From Amaranthus tricolor (lineage: Eukaryota; Streptophyta; Magnoliopsida; Caryophyllales; Amaranthaceae), in assembly GCF_026212465.1 (NCBI RefSeq), contig NC_080052.1, positions 20,373,145 through 20,437,144 of the forward strand: a stretch of DNA of 64,000 nt, written 5' to 3'. Every line of letters starts with the position of its first letter. Positions within the stretch are counted from its first letter, which is position 1. The notes below the pieces were generated by a model, which saw nothing but the letters and a program-made list of their open reading frames with translations, made no database searches and was not told the DNA's origin. Made by a program: the position numbers and the translations under genes. Shown here piece after piece: positions 46,801 through 58,305 of the stretch.

Positions 46801-47982
46801 GAATATAGGTTTTCAAATCTTTTTTTTCCCCAAACCAATTGGGAATCTAATCATTGATCCTAGGTGCATTAATATGTGTTTTAATTAAGTTAGGACACTT
46901 AGTTTCTTCATAATTGGTCATGGTCGTCCAAGGCTCTATTGAACTCGCCTCAGACTTGTTAATATTAGAGTTTGGGTCTATTTTTTAAGGCCCAGTGGGT
47001 CTGTGTCTAATAAAATAAATGTTAGTGGGTCAGTTTGGGTCTATGGTCTTCAAAGCCTCCCTTTGGACCCCTATAAGACTCAGACTTGATTGATTTGTCC
47101 TAGACCTGTCAAATCTGCTCTAACCCTGACCTACTATACAATACAAAATCAACTTTAAATACATTTTAAATCTATTTTTGTATTTATTTGAATTCAATTT
47201 AGACCTATATACAACCTACAGACTCATTTTAATTATATTAATAACAAAACTTTAGAATGTAAAAAAGTTCGGTAAGAGTGATAGAATTAAAGTCCATTTA
47301 AAATCTACGTATGAATCCACCAAAATTCCTTCATTCCTTAAAGAAGTTCTCATTTGTCATTTTGTGGTGTTTCATTTATTGTTCCCATAAGGAATCTTTT
47401 TATTGTTATCACAAAGTTTGGACAAAAATAACCTTGTCCATTCTCAGTTTGATATTTTAATAATACATGTGATCTCTTTATATCTTCCAGTAATTTCATT
47501 TTAATATTTTTATATTTCTTATGGTCCCCATATGTTTTCACAAATTTTATAAAAACATTTTTTTATTAGGTGTGATCCTTTATTCTTTCCACTAACTTTC
47601 TTTTAATATTTTTTTAATGTTTATGGTTTCCATTTTTCTTCCATCAAATATATTATTCAATCAAATAATATATCCACTATCTAATTTATTATATTTTTTT
47701 AATTTCCGTGAACATTTCTGTGGGAAGTTCATCAAGAAACGGAGGGAGTAATCTAACTAAGTCCACGTCAAGTTGAATATGACCCAAACCCGACCCATGA
47801 CGCTCCAGTAATTTACATTTATATTTAGTTTCAATTCCCATTCGATCAAATTTTGACATTTCTAGATTCATGAGACTAAAGCATATTTTCTTCTTCTCAA
47901 CTCTCTAACTTCAACCACATATAGTATTAATCAACCTGCAAATTGATTCCCATTTCTTCTCCTCCCAAATTCCAGATCTCCA
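46801..47982. other. Intergenic, with a Stowaway-like MITE at about 47327-47748
   Basis: The right end acggagggag (47739-47748) and an inverse-like left end (ttccttcattcct) suggest a MITE ending about 235 bp before the TML start codon. A C/T-rich leader (cccatttcttctcctccc) directly precedes 47983. Confidence 0.4.
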
Positions 47983-48087
47983 ATGTCCTGCTTAACTCTT
48001 TCACTTCAACCCAATAATGAGCCCGACATCCTCCTCCAAACCCGAGAATGGCTCCCACCAGAGGCGAAACGAAATAAGGGTGGGTAG
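47983..48087 (+). pseudogene. TML: TML (TPLATE-complex muniscin-like) 5' fragment
   Basis: ATG at 47983 opens MSCLTLSLQP, NNEPDILLQTREWLPP, which I recognise as the N-terminus of the plant TPLATE-complex subunit TML. After codon 26 (48060) the similarity stops. The sequence becomes foreign (gaggcgaaacgaaataagg) and a stop follows at 48085-48087. Copia element 4 starts 22 bp later. The rest of the gene reappears at 58306. Confidence 0.75.
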
Positions 48088-48108
48088 GGGCTTTGCCCCC
48101 CTTGAATT

Positions 48109-48286
48109 TGTTAAATAATATAATCTAGAAAAATCTAGGGAGTAATGTATCTAGAAATAAGTAAACAAAAATCTATGATATCCTAGAATTATCTAGACTA
48201 ACACCCTAAAGCTAATAGCCTAGAACTATCTACAAGTTGTAGAAAAGACTAGAAACATAATGATGGTGAAAGCACCAACATAGAAG

Positions 48287-48357
<71 letters not shown>

Positions 48358-48385
48358 CCATGCTCTCATTTGTAACTAAGCCACA
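48109..48385 (+). repeat. 5' LTR of copia element 4
   Basis: Starts tgttaaataatataatctag and includes (AT)n at 48291-48354. The true 3' edge is blurred by a shared taat with the gag junction. Confidence 0.85.
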
Positions 48386-50309
48386 TAATGAGTCAATTCA
48401 ATCATATACCGACCGAGTCTCAAATATTGTTAACCAAATTCGATCCAATGGAGACGCCATTGAAGATGTTAAAATAATTCGGAAAATACTAAGAACTTTA
48501 ACCAAAAAAATTTGATCATATTGTGGCTGCTATAGAAGAATCTAATAAAGATTTAAGTTCACTCACCATGACTGAATTAATAGGCTCTTTATTAGCACAT
48601 GAAGAAAGAATGCGTAAATTTGAAGAGCAACCAATTGAACAAGCTTTTCAGGCTAAATTAAAATTTTCTAATAATGGAGAAAATATAAATGGCCACGGTA
48701 AAAATTTTCAACCAAAAAAGGGCAATTTTAACAACAGTGGTAGGGGGAGAGGAAATCATAAAAATCAAGGGAGCCGAGATAACAACTCTTATTGCATATT
48801 ATGCAAGAAAAACAATCATAACACAAGAGATTGTTGGTACAAATGCAAAAGATGTACACGACACTCTCATTTTGAAAAAGATTGTTATTTCCGGCAAAAG
48901 GAAGAGGCTAATTTCACAGAAAATAATGATCAATTATTTTACACATGTCTGAATGCTCAAGAAGAGCAAACTGACACATGTTACATCGATAGTGGTTGCT
49001 CCAACCACATGACCGGAAATAAAAATTCATTTGCTAATCTTGATGAAAATATAAAATCACAAATAACACTTGGTGATGGGAGTAACCAAGTAGTTGCCGG
49101 AAAAGGAACAATTGTTGTTAAAACAAAAAATAGCTCCTCTAAATTCATCCCCGATGTATTTTATGTCCCTGGGCTCGCACAAAATTTGTTAAGCGTGGGA
49201 CAATTAGTCCAAAAGGGCTACATGGTAAAATTTGATAATAATCAATGCCACATATATGACAAGAAAAAGGGGCAATTAATTACCACTACTAAAATGGCTC
49301 CTAATAAAATATTCCCACTTAAAATGCAATCGGAGTCTAATATTGCCCTAAGTTCAATAATGGATGAATCCACCTTGCGGCATTTAAGATTCGGGCATTT
49401 AAATTTCAACAGTCTAAAACTGTTGAAAAATAGAGAAATGGTGATTGGGCTACCACCAATCACTAATGAAAAGAAAATTTGTGAGGGTTGTATATATGGC
49501 AAAATGCATAAATTGCCATTTCCAACCTCATCTTGGAGGGCCAGAGCTCCATTAGAAGTTGTCCATGCAGATGTATGGGGCCCTACCAAGAATCCGTCTC
49601 TTGGCGGAAATAGATATTTTCTGTTGTTCGTTGATGACTTTTCACGCATGATGTGGGTATATTTCTTGGAGAAAAAATCAGAAGTATTATCCCATTTCAT
49701 GCAATTCAAAGCCCTCACAGAAAAACAAAGTGGGCATTCAATAAAGGTTCTACGAACCGATCGTGGGGGAGAATTCACAAGCAATGAATTCAACAAATTT
49801 TGTAAAGAGCATGACATCAAAAAAAGCTCACAGTCAGACGTACACCACAACAAAATGGCGTTGCAGAAAGAAGAAATCGTACAATTGTTGAAATGGCCTG
49901 CAGCATGATGCAGGGAAAAAATTTGCCTAAATATTTTTGGGCAGAAGCTGTCCACACAGCTATTTACATCCTCAACAGATCTTCCACGAAATCATTGAAG
50001 AGTATGACACCCTACGAAGCTTGGCAAAAAAGGAAACCAAAGATCGAGCATGTCAAAGTTTTCGGATGCATTGCATATGCCCACGTTCCGAAGGAGAATC
50101 GGGACAAGCTAGATGGAAAAGGAGAAAAATGTATCTTCACTGGATACAGTGACGAGTCAAAAGGATATCGTCTCTATCAGCCCGAATCTAAGAAGTTGAT
50201 CATCTCAAGAGATGTCATATTCGACGAAAAGGCCCAATGGCAATGGAACGAGAACGATGTTGAAGTTCCAGTAGAAGTCATTCCACATTCCACCACCAAG
50301 CCCAGATGA
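48386..50309 (+). pseudogene. copia gag-protease-integrase (element 4)
   Basis: The gag C-terminal half ([20 protein letters not shown]) carries CCHC-like knuckles ([28 protein letters not shown]). Protease [13 protein letters not shown], the pre-integrase zinc finger and integrase ([17 protein letters not shown]) follow in one 461-codon frame, 48523-49908. A frameshift near 49830 moves integrase to 49893-50309 (EAVHTAIYILNRS). A one-base insertion near 48515 breaks gag. Confidence 0.9.
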
Positions 50310-50424
50310 AGGAGAAGATCCAAATCAGTCACCAACTCAATCATCTGCAAGTCCATCACCATCAACCAATCCAGGAACACCATCAAGGAGCCCAAGAAGT
50401 CCATCTACATCACAAAGCTCAAGG

Positions 50425-51945
50425 TTGGAGTCAAGTCACTCAAGCCCAGCTCAACAAGTTCGAAGATCACAACGAGATCGATGTCCACCAAGCTACTTGG
50501 AAGATTATCAATGCAATCACACCATCATGGCACTCTTTGTAGAAAAACCACAAAACTTTCAAGAAGCAGCTCAAGAAGAAAGATGGATCGAAGCCATGAA
50601 CGAGGAGATCAGGATGATAGAAAAGAACGACACATGGGAGCTTGTTGACAAACCTCAAGACAAGGACGTGATCGGTATGGAGACAATCAGGTCAGTCCTA
50701 GCTCTAGCAGCTCAATTTAAATTGCAAGTTTATCAATTAGATGTCAAATCAGCATTTCTCAATGGGGAGCTAGAAGAAGAGGTATATATCGAACAACCTT
50801 AAGGATATATAATCAAAGGAAAAGAAGATAAGGTGTATCGCCTTTGAAAAGCCCTCTATGAGCTCAAGCAAGCCCCTCGGGCCTAGAACAGCAAAATCGA
50901 TGGATATCTTCTCCAAAATGGCTTTGCAAAAAGCCCAAATGAGCCATCACTCTATATCAAGACCCAAGGGCCAAAGTTTTTCATCTTGTGCCTATACGTA
51001 GATGATCTAATCTACACAGGCACCGATCCGAAGACAATAGAAGACTTCAAAAAGACAATGATGTCAGAATATGAAATAACAGACCTCGGAGCTATGAAGT
51101 ACTTCCTTGGCATGCAAGTCAAGCAAAGTCCAGGTAAAATATTTCTCTCACAAGAAAAATATTTCGAGGATATACTCAAAAAATTCAACATGAGCGATTG
51201 TAAGCCAATCGCTACACCAATGGCTACAAATGAGAAGCTCTTACAGAATGATGGAAAAGAAAAGGTGGATGCATCAATCTACCGAAGTTTAGTCGGATCT
51301 CTCATATATCTTATAAATACAAGACCAGACATCGTTCATGCAGTCAGCATCATCTCAAGGTTTATGAGTGAGCCAAGCAAAGCTCACTTAGCAGCAGCCA
51401 AGAGGATACTCAGGTATATCAAAGGAACAAAAAGCTATGGGATAATGTACGAGTCCGAAGCAGACTACAAGCTCATAGGCTACACGGATAGTGACTTGGC
51501 AGGAAGCATCGACGATCAAAGAAGTACGAGTGGATACGTGTTCCAGCTAGGGTCCAAGTCTATCTCATGGTCATCAAAGAAACAAGCTACGGTAGCACTA
51601 TCATCATCAGAAGCAGAATACGTATCAGCTACAAGCGCGGCATGTGAAGCAGTATGGCTAAGAAGAATCCTAAAAGATCTACAACAAAAGACATAAGATG
51701 CAACTACCATCTATTGTGACAATATGTCAGCAATAGCCATGACAAAGAATCCAGTCTTCCATAGTCGCACAAAGCATGTTGAGATACGACACCACTTCAT
51801 TCGAGAATTGGTCGAGAAACAAGAGATCGAGCTACAATTCTGCATAACAGGGAAGCAACTCACAGACATATTTACCAAGGCACTTCCAACGGAAAAGTTC
51901 ATCAAATTCAGAAGACAGCTAGGAGTCCAAGATTTTTCAGATTAA
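50425..51945 (+). pseudogene. copia RT-RNase H (element 4)
   Basis: RT starts WIEAMNEEIRMIEKNDTWEL but jumps from KDVIG to METIRSVLALAA. Compared with element 1, about 50 residues of the palm are missing in frame. Stops interrupt at 50800-50900 (EQP-stop-GYIIKG; YRL-stop-KALYE; RA-stop-NSK). 50986-51696 is open through YVDD (LCLYVDDLIYTG) and RNase H (GYTDSDLAGSIDDQRSTSGY). The last part, 51724-51945, ends 7 bp before the LTR. Confidence 0.9.
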
Positions 51946-51952
51946 GGGGGAG

Positions 51953-52130
51953 TGTTAAATAATATAATCTAGAAAAATCTAGGGAGTAATGTATCTAGAA
52001 ATAAGTAAACAAAAATCTATGATATCCTAGAAATATCTAGACTAACACCCTAAAGCTAATAGCCTAGAATTATCTACAAGTTGTAGAAAAGACTGGAAAC
52101 ATAATGATGGTGAAAGCACCAACATAGAAG

Positions 52131-52178
<48 letters not shown>

Positions 52179-52205
52179 CATGCTCTCATTTGTAACTAAG
52201 CCACA
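51953..52205 (+). repeat. 3' LTR of copia element 4
   Basis: Near-identical to 48109-48385 but with a shorter (AT)n run (52133-52174). Confidence 0.87.
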
Positions 52206-52812
52206 TAATACAAAAAACCTTTTTTTTACAAAAGCCATCAACTCTCCTCTTTATTTTTTCATATTAGCATCTTCAATATTTATTAACCAAATTCAATAAT
52301 CCACTACAACTTCCGCATATTAATTCTAACAGAATTTTGGAATTTTTTAAGTATTTAACTGTTACTTTATAATTTTTTATAATTTCAGCCCATTAAATAA
52401 AAAGACCACAATTATAGGAAAGAATAACTGAAATTAAATTCTAAAAAACTAAAAATTTCAGCCCATTAAATAAAATGACCACAATTATAAGAAGAGAATA
52501 ATTGAAATTAAATTCTAAAAAACTAAAATAATTTATATGAATCATTTGCCTAAATGGAGTTAGCAAAGAAAAAAAATGCCACTTTGGTGCCCACTTAAAA
52601 CTATTTCCCAAAGTAGTGTTTATGTATAAGAGAAATGTGACTAAGCTATTTTATTTTTGGTTTGGAGCCTTCAAACCTTATTGTGAACCAAAAATATAGT
52701 AGCTCTAAGTAGAATTAAAAAAGAAAACAATATATTTTTTAGTGCTTACTAAAATTTATTTTCTAAAATAGTTTTTATATAAGAAAGTAACTTAACCAAT
52801 TTATCTTAATTT
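52206..52812. other. AT-rich spacer between copia elements 4 and 5
   Basis: Contains an imperfect direct duplication (cccattaaataaaa...accacaattata at about 52389 and 52467). No coding sequence. Confidence 0.4.
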
Positions 52813-53649
52813 GTGGAGTCTTTTGTGATTGGCAAAGACTCATTGACCCTAGAAGAAGTGAAGGCAGAACTTTATACTAGGGAGTTGCGTCAAAAGGCGA
52901 CAGGTGATAATGAGAATCATGGCAGTGGGTTAGTTGTTAGGTTGGGTAAAAATTCAAGAAAAATGGGTCTAACAATAGTAACGGTGCTAGTGCAGATGGT
53001 TCTAGCAACACTAGGAACATAATTTGTTATCACTGTAGGGAACCATGACATTTTAGGTCTAATTGTCCAGAATTAAAGAAAAAATCTCAGACCACAGTAG
53101 TCGAAAGTAAACAGAACGAGCTATGATTCAGAGGAAGATTTAGCATTGATTAGTTGTGTTGAGTCTTTTGATAGCTGGATTCTTAATTCTGGTAGTTCGT
53201 TCCATGTGAGTCCTTGTCGGGATCGGTTTGATACTTATGAGTCTTATTTTGGGGGTTCAGTTATGATTGCTAATGGTACTCCATGTGATGTAGTAGGTAT
53301 TGGTTACATGAGACTTTGAACTAGTTTTGGGAGAAGGGTTACTTTGACTAGTTTAGCAATGGGGAAGTGAGTGTCTTTAAGGGTTCGGATTTGATACTTA
53401 GGGGTATCAAGGTGAAGTCTCTGTATGTCTTTTAGGGTGCTATGCTGCTTAGTTCTTTTGTTAGTGCTTTTACTGGTAACCAGGAGATGATGGTTTATGA
53501 TAGGCATGGTCATATGGGTGAGAGTAGAGAGCTGAAATTGTCCATGGGGAATCTTCTTACATGTGTCAAGGATTCCTACCTTGAGGATGACGAGCATTGG
53601 GTGTTTGGGTTTAAACACGGGTGTGAGCTTAGCATTGAAGCTCATGATC
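52813..53649 (+). pseudogene. copia gag-protease fragment (element 5)
   Basis: DSLTLEEVKAELYTRELRQK is copia gag. A CCHC-type knuckle follows in another frame (CHYCREP, then HFRSNCPELK), then a protease region (DSWILNSGSSFHVSPCRDRF; the active-site D of DSG reads N) and VMIANGTPCDVVGIG. Several frameshifts. Interrupted at 53649 by a solo LTR. Confidence 0.7.
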
Positions 53650-55972
53650 TGTAACACCCCGATATTTTTCCGATATATTAAATGATTTGCTAATAGTAAT
53701 AATAATATTATTATTATTATTATTCTTTTTAGAAAAATATATTTCTTTTTATTATTTATTTTGTTATTAGGTTAAATCATGAGACTTCAACTTTTAAGGC
53801 AATTAAAACCATTTTAAGTCCAAACCTATTTCCTAATCTATCTTTAATTCAAAAAAAAATAAATAAATAATAATAATAATAAAAGGGGATTTGAAGAGTT
53901 GGCCGGCCATATGGGGTAAGTTGGGGGATTTGTAACCTCTTGAAGAATATTGAAAGATTAGGAATTATTGCCTTGCATAATTGTTTCCTTAATTTCCTTA
54001 ATTTCTTTATTTCCTTAATCTCCTAAAGTAAGAAAAACACTCGCAAAACCCTCAAACTCCCACGCGTAATCCTCCATTGATTCATCAATTTTGGTGTTTT
54101 GTTCTTGAGCAATTGTGAGTAATCCTTAATCTAGTTTTTATTTTTAAATTTTAATTTAAATTTCTATGATTTTTATGTGTGTTATTTTATAGTTTATGAT
54201 TTGTTCATGATATAAAAATTCATGTGTGAAAGTATGATGTATCTTCTATCTAAATTGATGTATGTTTTTTTTAGGGTTTTGGATATGTTTACATATGTAT
54301 GAAGAAATTGTTTGATGGATGATTGAAAATATATATATATAAAAATGGATGTTCATAGAAAAAAATGTATGTGGTGTTAGGAATTTATTTATTTATTTTT
54401 ATTGATTAGTAGAAGGAATTTATAATGTTGGTAAAAAAAAAATATACATGTAAATATGTGATGTGTATGTGTGTATACAATTGTGTAAAAAGAATTATAA
54501 AAAAAATAATAATAATTCATTAAAATTTATTTTTATGTAAATTTTGTTGTTTAGATTTAATAGGAAATAAAGCATTGATATTTATATTTTTGTGATAAAA
54601 AAAATGGAATGACAAAATCCCGTAGGTTTGAAAATGGTGAAAAAAATGTGTTTTTGGAACATTTTTGGCTTTGAAATTAAGTTAAAAATACTTATACAAT
54701 GTTATAAATTATGAAAATTGGTACCCGGGGGTTTTGACGCCTTCCGGACGCAACGGTGAAATCGGATTTTCAGTTTGACAGTTTTAAGTTGAGTTTCTGG
54801 ACAGATTGTATAGGCTGTCCGGTTTTGTGTATATACCATGTTATAGTATGTGATGGATGTTCATGTTGTGTGTAGTATTCTAGGTATGGATGTGATTGTA
54901 TATGTGTGTTATGGATGATTTGAGAAAAATGTGTATGTGTGCTTATTTCCCGAATACGATTGAACCTTGTAGGAAGTCGATTCGTGACCGGGAATTGACT
55001 AAGACGCTTGTGAGTTGGTTATCTTGCTTAAGGTATGTACACGCAGCGTGGTTCGCATTAGTCCGATGTATCATATAATAACGGTATACAAAAGTAAAGC
55101 TTGGATATATAGTACGGATAATGTTATCTTTCGAATCGATAATTTTTATACATTGTTTTGATAAGCAGAGGTAGTATGACCTCACTAACTTTAAAGTGGA
55201 CGTAGTATGACGTCAATTGGTGGAAAAGAATTACTCGCGGTATATGAGGGCATTATGAGCCACCGCGGGGGTATGCATACTTAACCATAGACACCGAAGT
55301 AAGGCGAGTGTCTATGGTAGAGACTTGCTTAGGGGTTAGCTCCCCCTAATGTATTGTCTCACTTATGGAGTTTGGAGTGTACCGGCAGTATGGCTATATA
55401 GTACAGCAGTATGGCTGACTAACCTTTACATGAAAATAATTATTCTTAATAAGCATGATCGAAGCATAAGGTTCTGTAAATTGTCAGCTAATAAATTAAA
55501 ACTTTCTCTTGTGTTATTATTTATTTGGTATGCGACGTTTGCTGACGTGTACTTTTGGTCTTAACGACCCTGCGATGATGTTGTTACCTATCTGGGCAAT
55601 GACTAGCAGTAAGTTAAGTTGCAGGTCTGGGGAGTGAGGATTGTCCCTTGAAGAAATAAATTATTAGGATAGAGAAGTCTTGATAAAAACTTCAAAATTT
55701 AGTTTAAAGAACATTTGGTTTTTTATGAGGCGATTTTCGTTCTCAAGTTGTAATAAGTAGATTTAACTTTTCGTTCTTATCCGCTGCTAAGAATTTCTTA
55801 TTATCTAGTAGTTCATAATAACGCTAATAGAACTCGATCCGCACGTTTTCCTTAACTTCAAACCCGTTTAAAACTGTTTTCTAACATCCCGGTTTGACTC
55901 GGTTTATGTTTGTCTCGTTTTAAGAGGTCATCTTCTCTTTTCGTACGACCCGAGTTATTCCGAGATGTTACA
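53650..55972 (+). mobile_element. Solo LTR, Ty3/gypsy type
   Basis: 2323 bp with ends tgtaacacccc and gatgttaca, so tgtaaca/tgttaca inverted termini. It is flanked by a perfect tgatc duplication (53645-53649 and 55973-55977). No internal coding region exists, as left by LTR-LTR recombination. The tgtaacaccccg start is common in chromovirus (Tekay-like) LTRs. Short ORFs inside it are noise. Confidence 0.88.
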
Positions 55973-55977
55973 TGATC

Positions 55978-57264
55978 ACTTGTATGGTAGGAAGATTAGT
56001 TGGCTACATTTGGGCAATTTGTTTTGTGGATTTGTTATGTTCTATGTTTTAGGTGTTGCGCGACATCATACCTATGGGATAACACCATTGCAGAGCGGTG
56101 TTATAGGAATAATGAATCGGACTTTGTTAGGGAGAGTCTTATACATGCTCTCTAGTACTTGGTTATTGAGTAGATACTGGATTAGTTTGTTCGATTGGGG
56201 TTTACACACGGGATTAGAGGTGTTGTGGTTTGGCTTAGTAGGGTATCGACGATATCGTGCTATCTCATGTTTGGAGCCTTGTGAGGGCTTTGGTGTGTTG
56301 TTATGTATTTTGCAGTTGCTGGTTATGGTCATAATGGTACCGAGTTTGAGGTGGAATATGAGGTTAAACCCTTATCCATTTCTATTCAACCCCAGATTAA
56401 TGGTGTTGATGCTGCCCTAGGTATCTTTCTGACTATGGTTTCTTGTGCTATCTTTATCTCTGTGGATAATTTAAAGGAGTCCGTACAGGGAACATTCCAC
56501 CGATCTAAAGGATTTCAATAGAAGTCTATATGTGTTATCGAGAAGTTTAATAGGTTGGTTGTAGGGAGTGTTTTTTTGGTTGCTATAAGTGTGGTAGGGT
56601 TATGCATTGAGCCTTGTGGTTTTGGCAAGGTTGGTAGCCGTTTTTTGTGGAGTCACTTGGACCTCCAACTTATGAGCACGTTGTAGAGTATAGTGAGCGG
56701 GCGCAGTGGTTTGCTATGACTTTATGTATGAGCAGAGTGTGGAAATTGTTGTATAGACTGGTAGTGTTATTTAGCTCAATTATATCACCTCATTTTGAGG
56801 CTAAGTCGGTCTACATGTCTAGAGTTTCGGTTCAATGTTTGAAGTATGCTGTGATGTGTACTTGTTTTCCGCATACTAGAAGTGTCATTTGCAGGTTTGT
56901 GACTCAACCTGGGTGGGGGCACTGGCAGGTAGAGATTTGTTCTCTCTATGGTTTGCTTGGATCAGCTATTATGTTTCTTATGTACGGGAATAATGTTAGG
57001 TGCTTAGTTACATTGGTTGAAGCTTAGGTTGTCCTCGCTGAGTTTGATTGTGTCGTGATCTCGGTGATGGTTCTTTGTGATCAACCTTGGTTGGCTTTTG
57101 TGTACTACGATTTTGTGATTAGTGATCAGGTACTTGATGTTCGGGAAAAGTACAGTGTAGTCAGATTTCATTCTGAATGCACATACATGAAGATAGAGGT
57201 AAACAAGGTAGGATGTTCGGACAGTCCTAGTAGATTCTTTACTATGCTGGATTCATTAGCATAG
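55978..57264 (+). pseudogene. copia integrase-RT-RNase H remnant (element 5)
   Basis: Traces of copia text remain: RHHTYGITPLQSGVIGIMNR is a damaged integrase [13 protein letters not shown] region. Later VICRFVTQPGWGHWQVEI recalls the RNase H SRFMSDPG.GHW region. DSPSRFFTMLDSLA recalls the pol C-terminus. Frames change often and no domain is whole. Confidence 0.55.
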
Positions 57265-57595
57265 GCCCTTATGGGCGGTGTTGAGAGAGCTCACAGGTGG
57301 AGGTGTGCACAACCTCAAGGTGGAGCTTGCTTCGTGGACTCGTGATGTAGGTGGAGCATTATGAGTGACTTGTGATGCTAGTTGAGCATTATGAGTGGTT
57401 ATACGTGGAAACGAGCAAGTTAATGGATCTTGGTTGGAGACTTATCGAGATGGGTCTTGGTTGGACACTTGTCGGGATGTATGGCTTATGTTTGAGCTTT
57501 GCACGGTTTTGGCTTGTGAATGATTTTGTTTCACTATGGTTTTATGAGGTAGTGGTTGACTACGGGTTCTCATCAAGTTGGAGATTGTTGGTATG

Positions 57596-58305
57596 GTGTA
57601 AGTCGAACGCGAGTCGGGATATGCATGATGATGAATCATGATAGTGATTGAGTCCAGTAGCAAAAGTCGAGTAGGTTTTAGTTTGGAATGGACTCAAGAC
57701 GATTCGGCCTTTACTGCAAAGACTGAAGTTTTGTCCAAAGACTAAAGTCGACTCGGCGTCAATGGGGAGTGGCTGACAGCTGAGTCGGCGGAAGCTGCTG
57801 ACCAAAGTGCCATTTTCCAGAACGTGAAGCCGAATCGGCGGCTATGCGAAGTGTAGTGCAGCCGACTCGGTTGCTGTTTGCGGGGAAGTAGGAAATCAAA
57901 TTTTCCACATTTCTTGGTAGTTAATATTTTATTTCTTCACGGTTACTTTTAATTTTTCTTAATCTAATTTCTTTTATTAAGTTAATTTTTCTTAATCTAA
58001 TTTCTTTTATTAAGTGGTATACTATATAAAGCCCTCTTATTATTATAATTAGGGTACGAGAGGCAAAAATACAAAGTGAGATACTAAGAGAGAAAAGCTT
58101 GGAGAGCCATTGTTGTAGTGTCTCGTGTTCATCTTGTAATCTCCCAGTTTATATTGAAAGTTTATTCTCGGTGCCGGTGGATATAGCTATCACATTGATA
58201 GTGAATCAGGTTAAATTTCTCGGTGTGATTTTCTTTATTGTCTGTTTGAATCTCTATTGCTTTTCGTTATTATTTTTCGATCTTTGCTTCCGCTGTCGCA
58301 TAACA
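57596..58305 (+). repeat. 3' LTR of copia element 5, with agccga-C-tcggct array
   Basis: Starts tgttggtatggtg after the purine tract aagttggagat and ends cgcataaca. Palindromic units at about 57697, 57745, 57779, 57828 and 57860. TATA-like actatataaagcc at about 58022. The phrase ggtggatatagc...gttaaatttctcggtg near the 3' end is of copia-LTR form. Confidence 0.75.

Larger units (their letters stand above)
48109..52205 (+). mobile_element. Ty1/copia LTR retrotransposon, element 4
   Basis: LTRs at 48109-48385 and 51953-52205 are highly similar and contain (AT)n runs of different length. The polypurine tract aaggggga precedes the 3' LTR. The 5' LTR runs straight into the middle of gag (NESIQSYTDRVSN), so the primer site, leader and gag N-terminus are deleted. 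No target duplication was found. Same family as element 1 but opposite strand. Confidence 0.9.
52813..58305 (+). mobile_element. Decayed copia element 5, 5'-truncated, inserted in TML
   Basis: Gag C-terminus and protease (52813-53640), then a gypsy-type solo LTR, then integrase (about 56060-56140), RT/RNase H (56300-57260), purine tract and 3' LTR (57596-58305). Order and motifs are copia. Its 3' LTR abuts TML coding sequence at 58306 with no spacer, which argues the element inserted into TML. No 5' LTR is seen. Confidence 0.75.

Noticed and set aside
54896..55564. Short ORFs at 54896-55078 and 55349-55564
   Set aside because: They lie entirely in the solo gypsy LTR with no motif.
57372..57805. 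ORFs on both strands around 57372-57805
   Set aside because: They span the end of decayed pol and the copia element 5 LTR with its palindrome array; no family.
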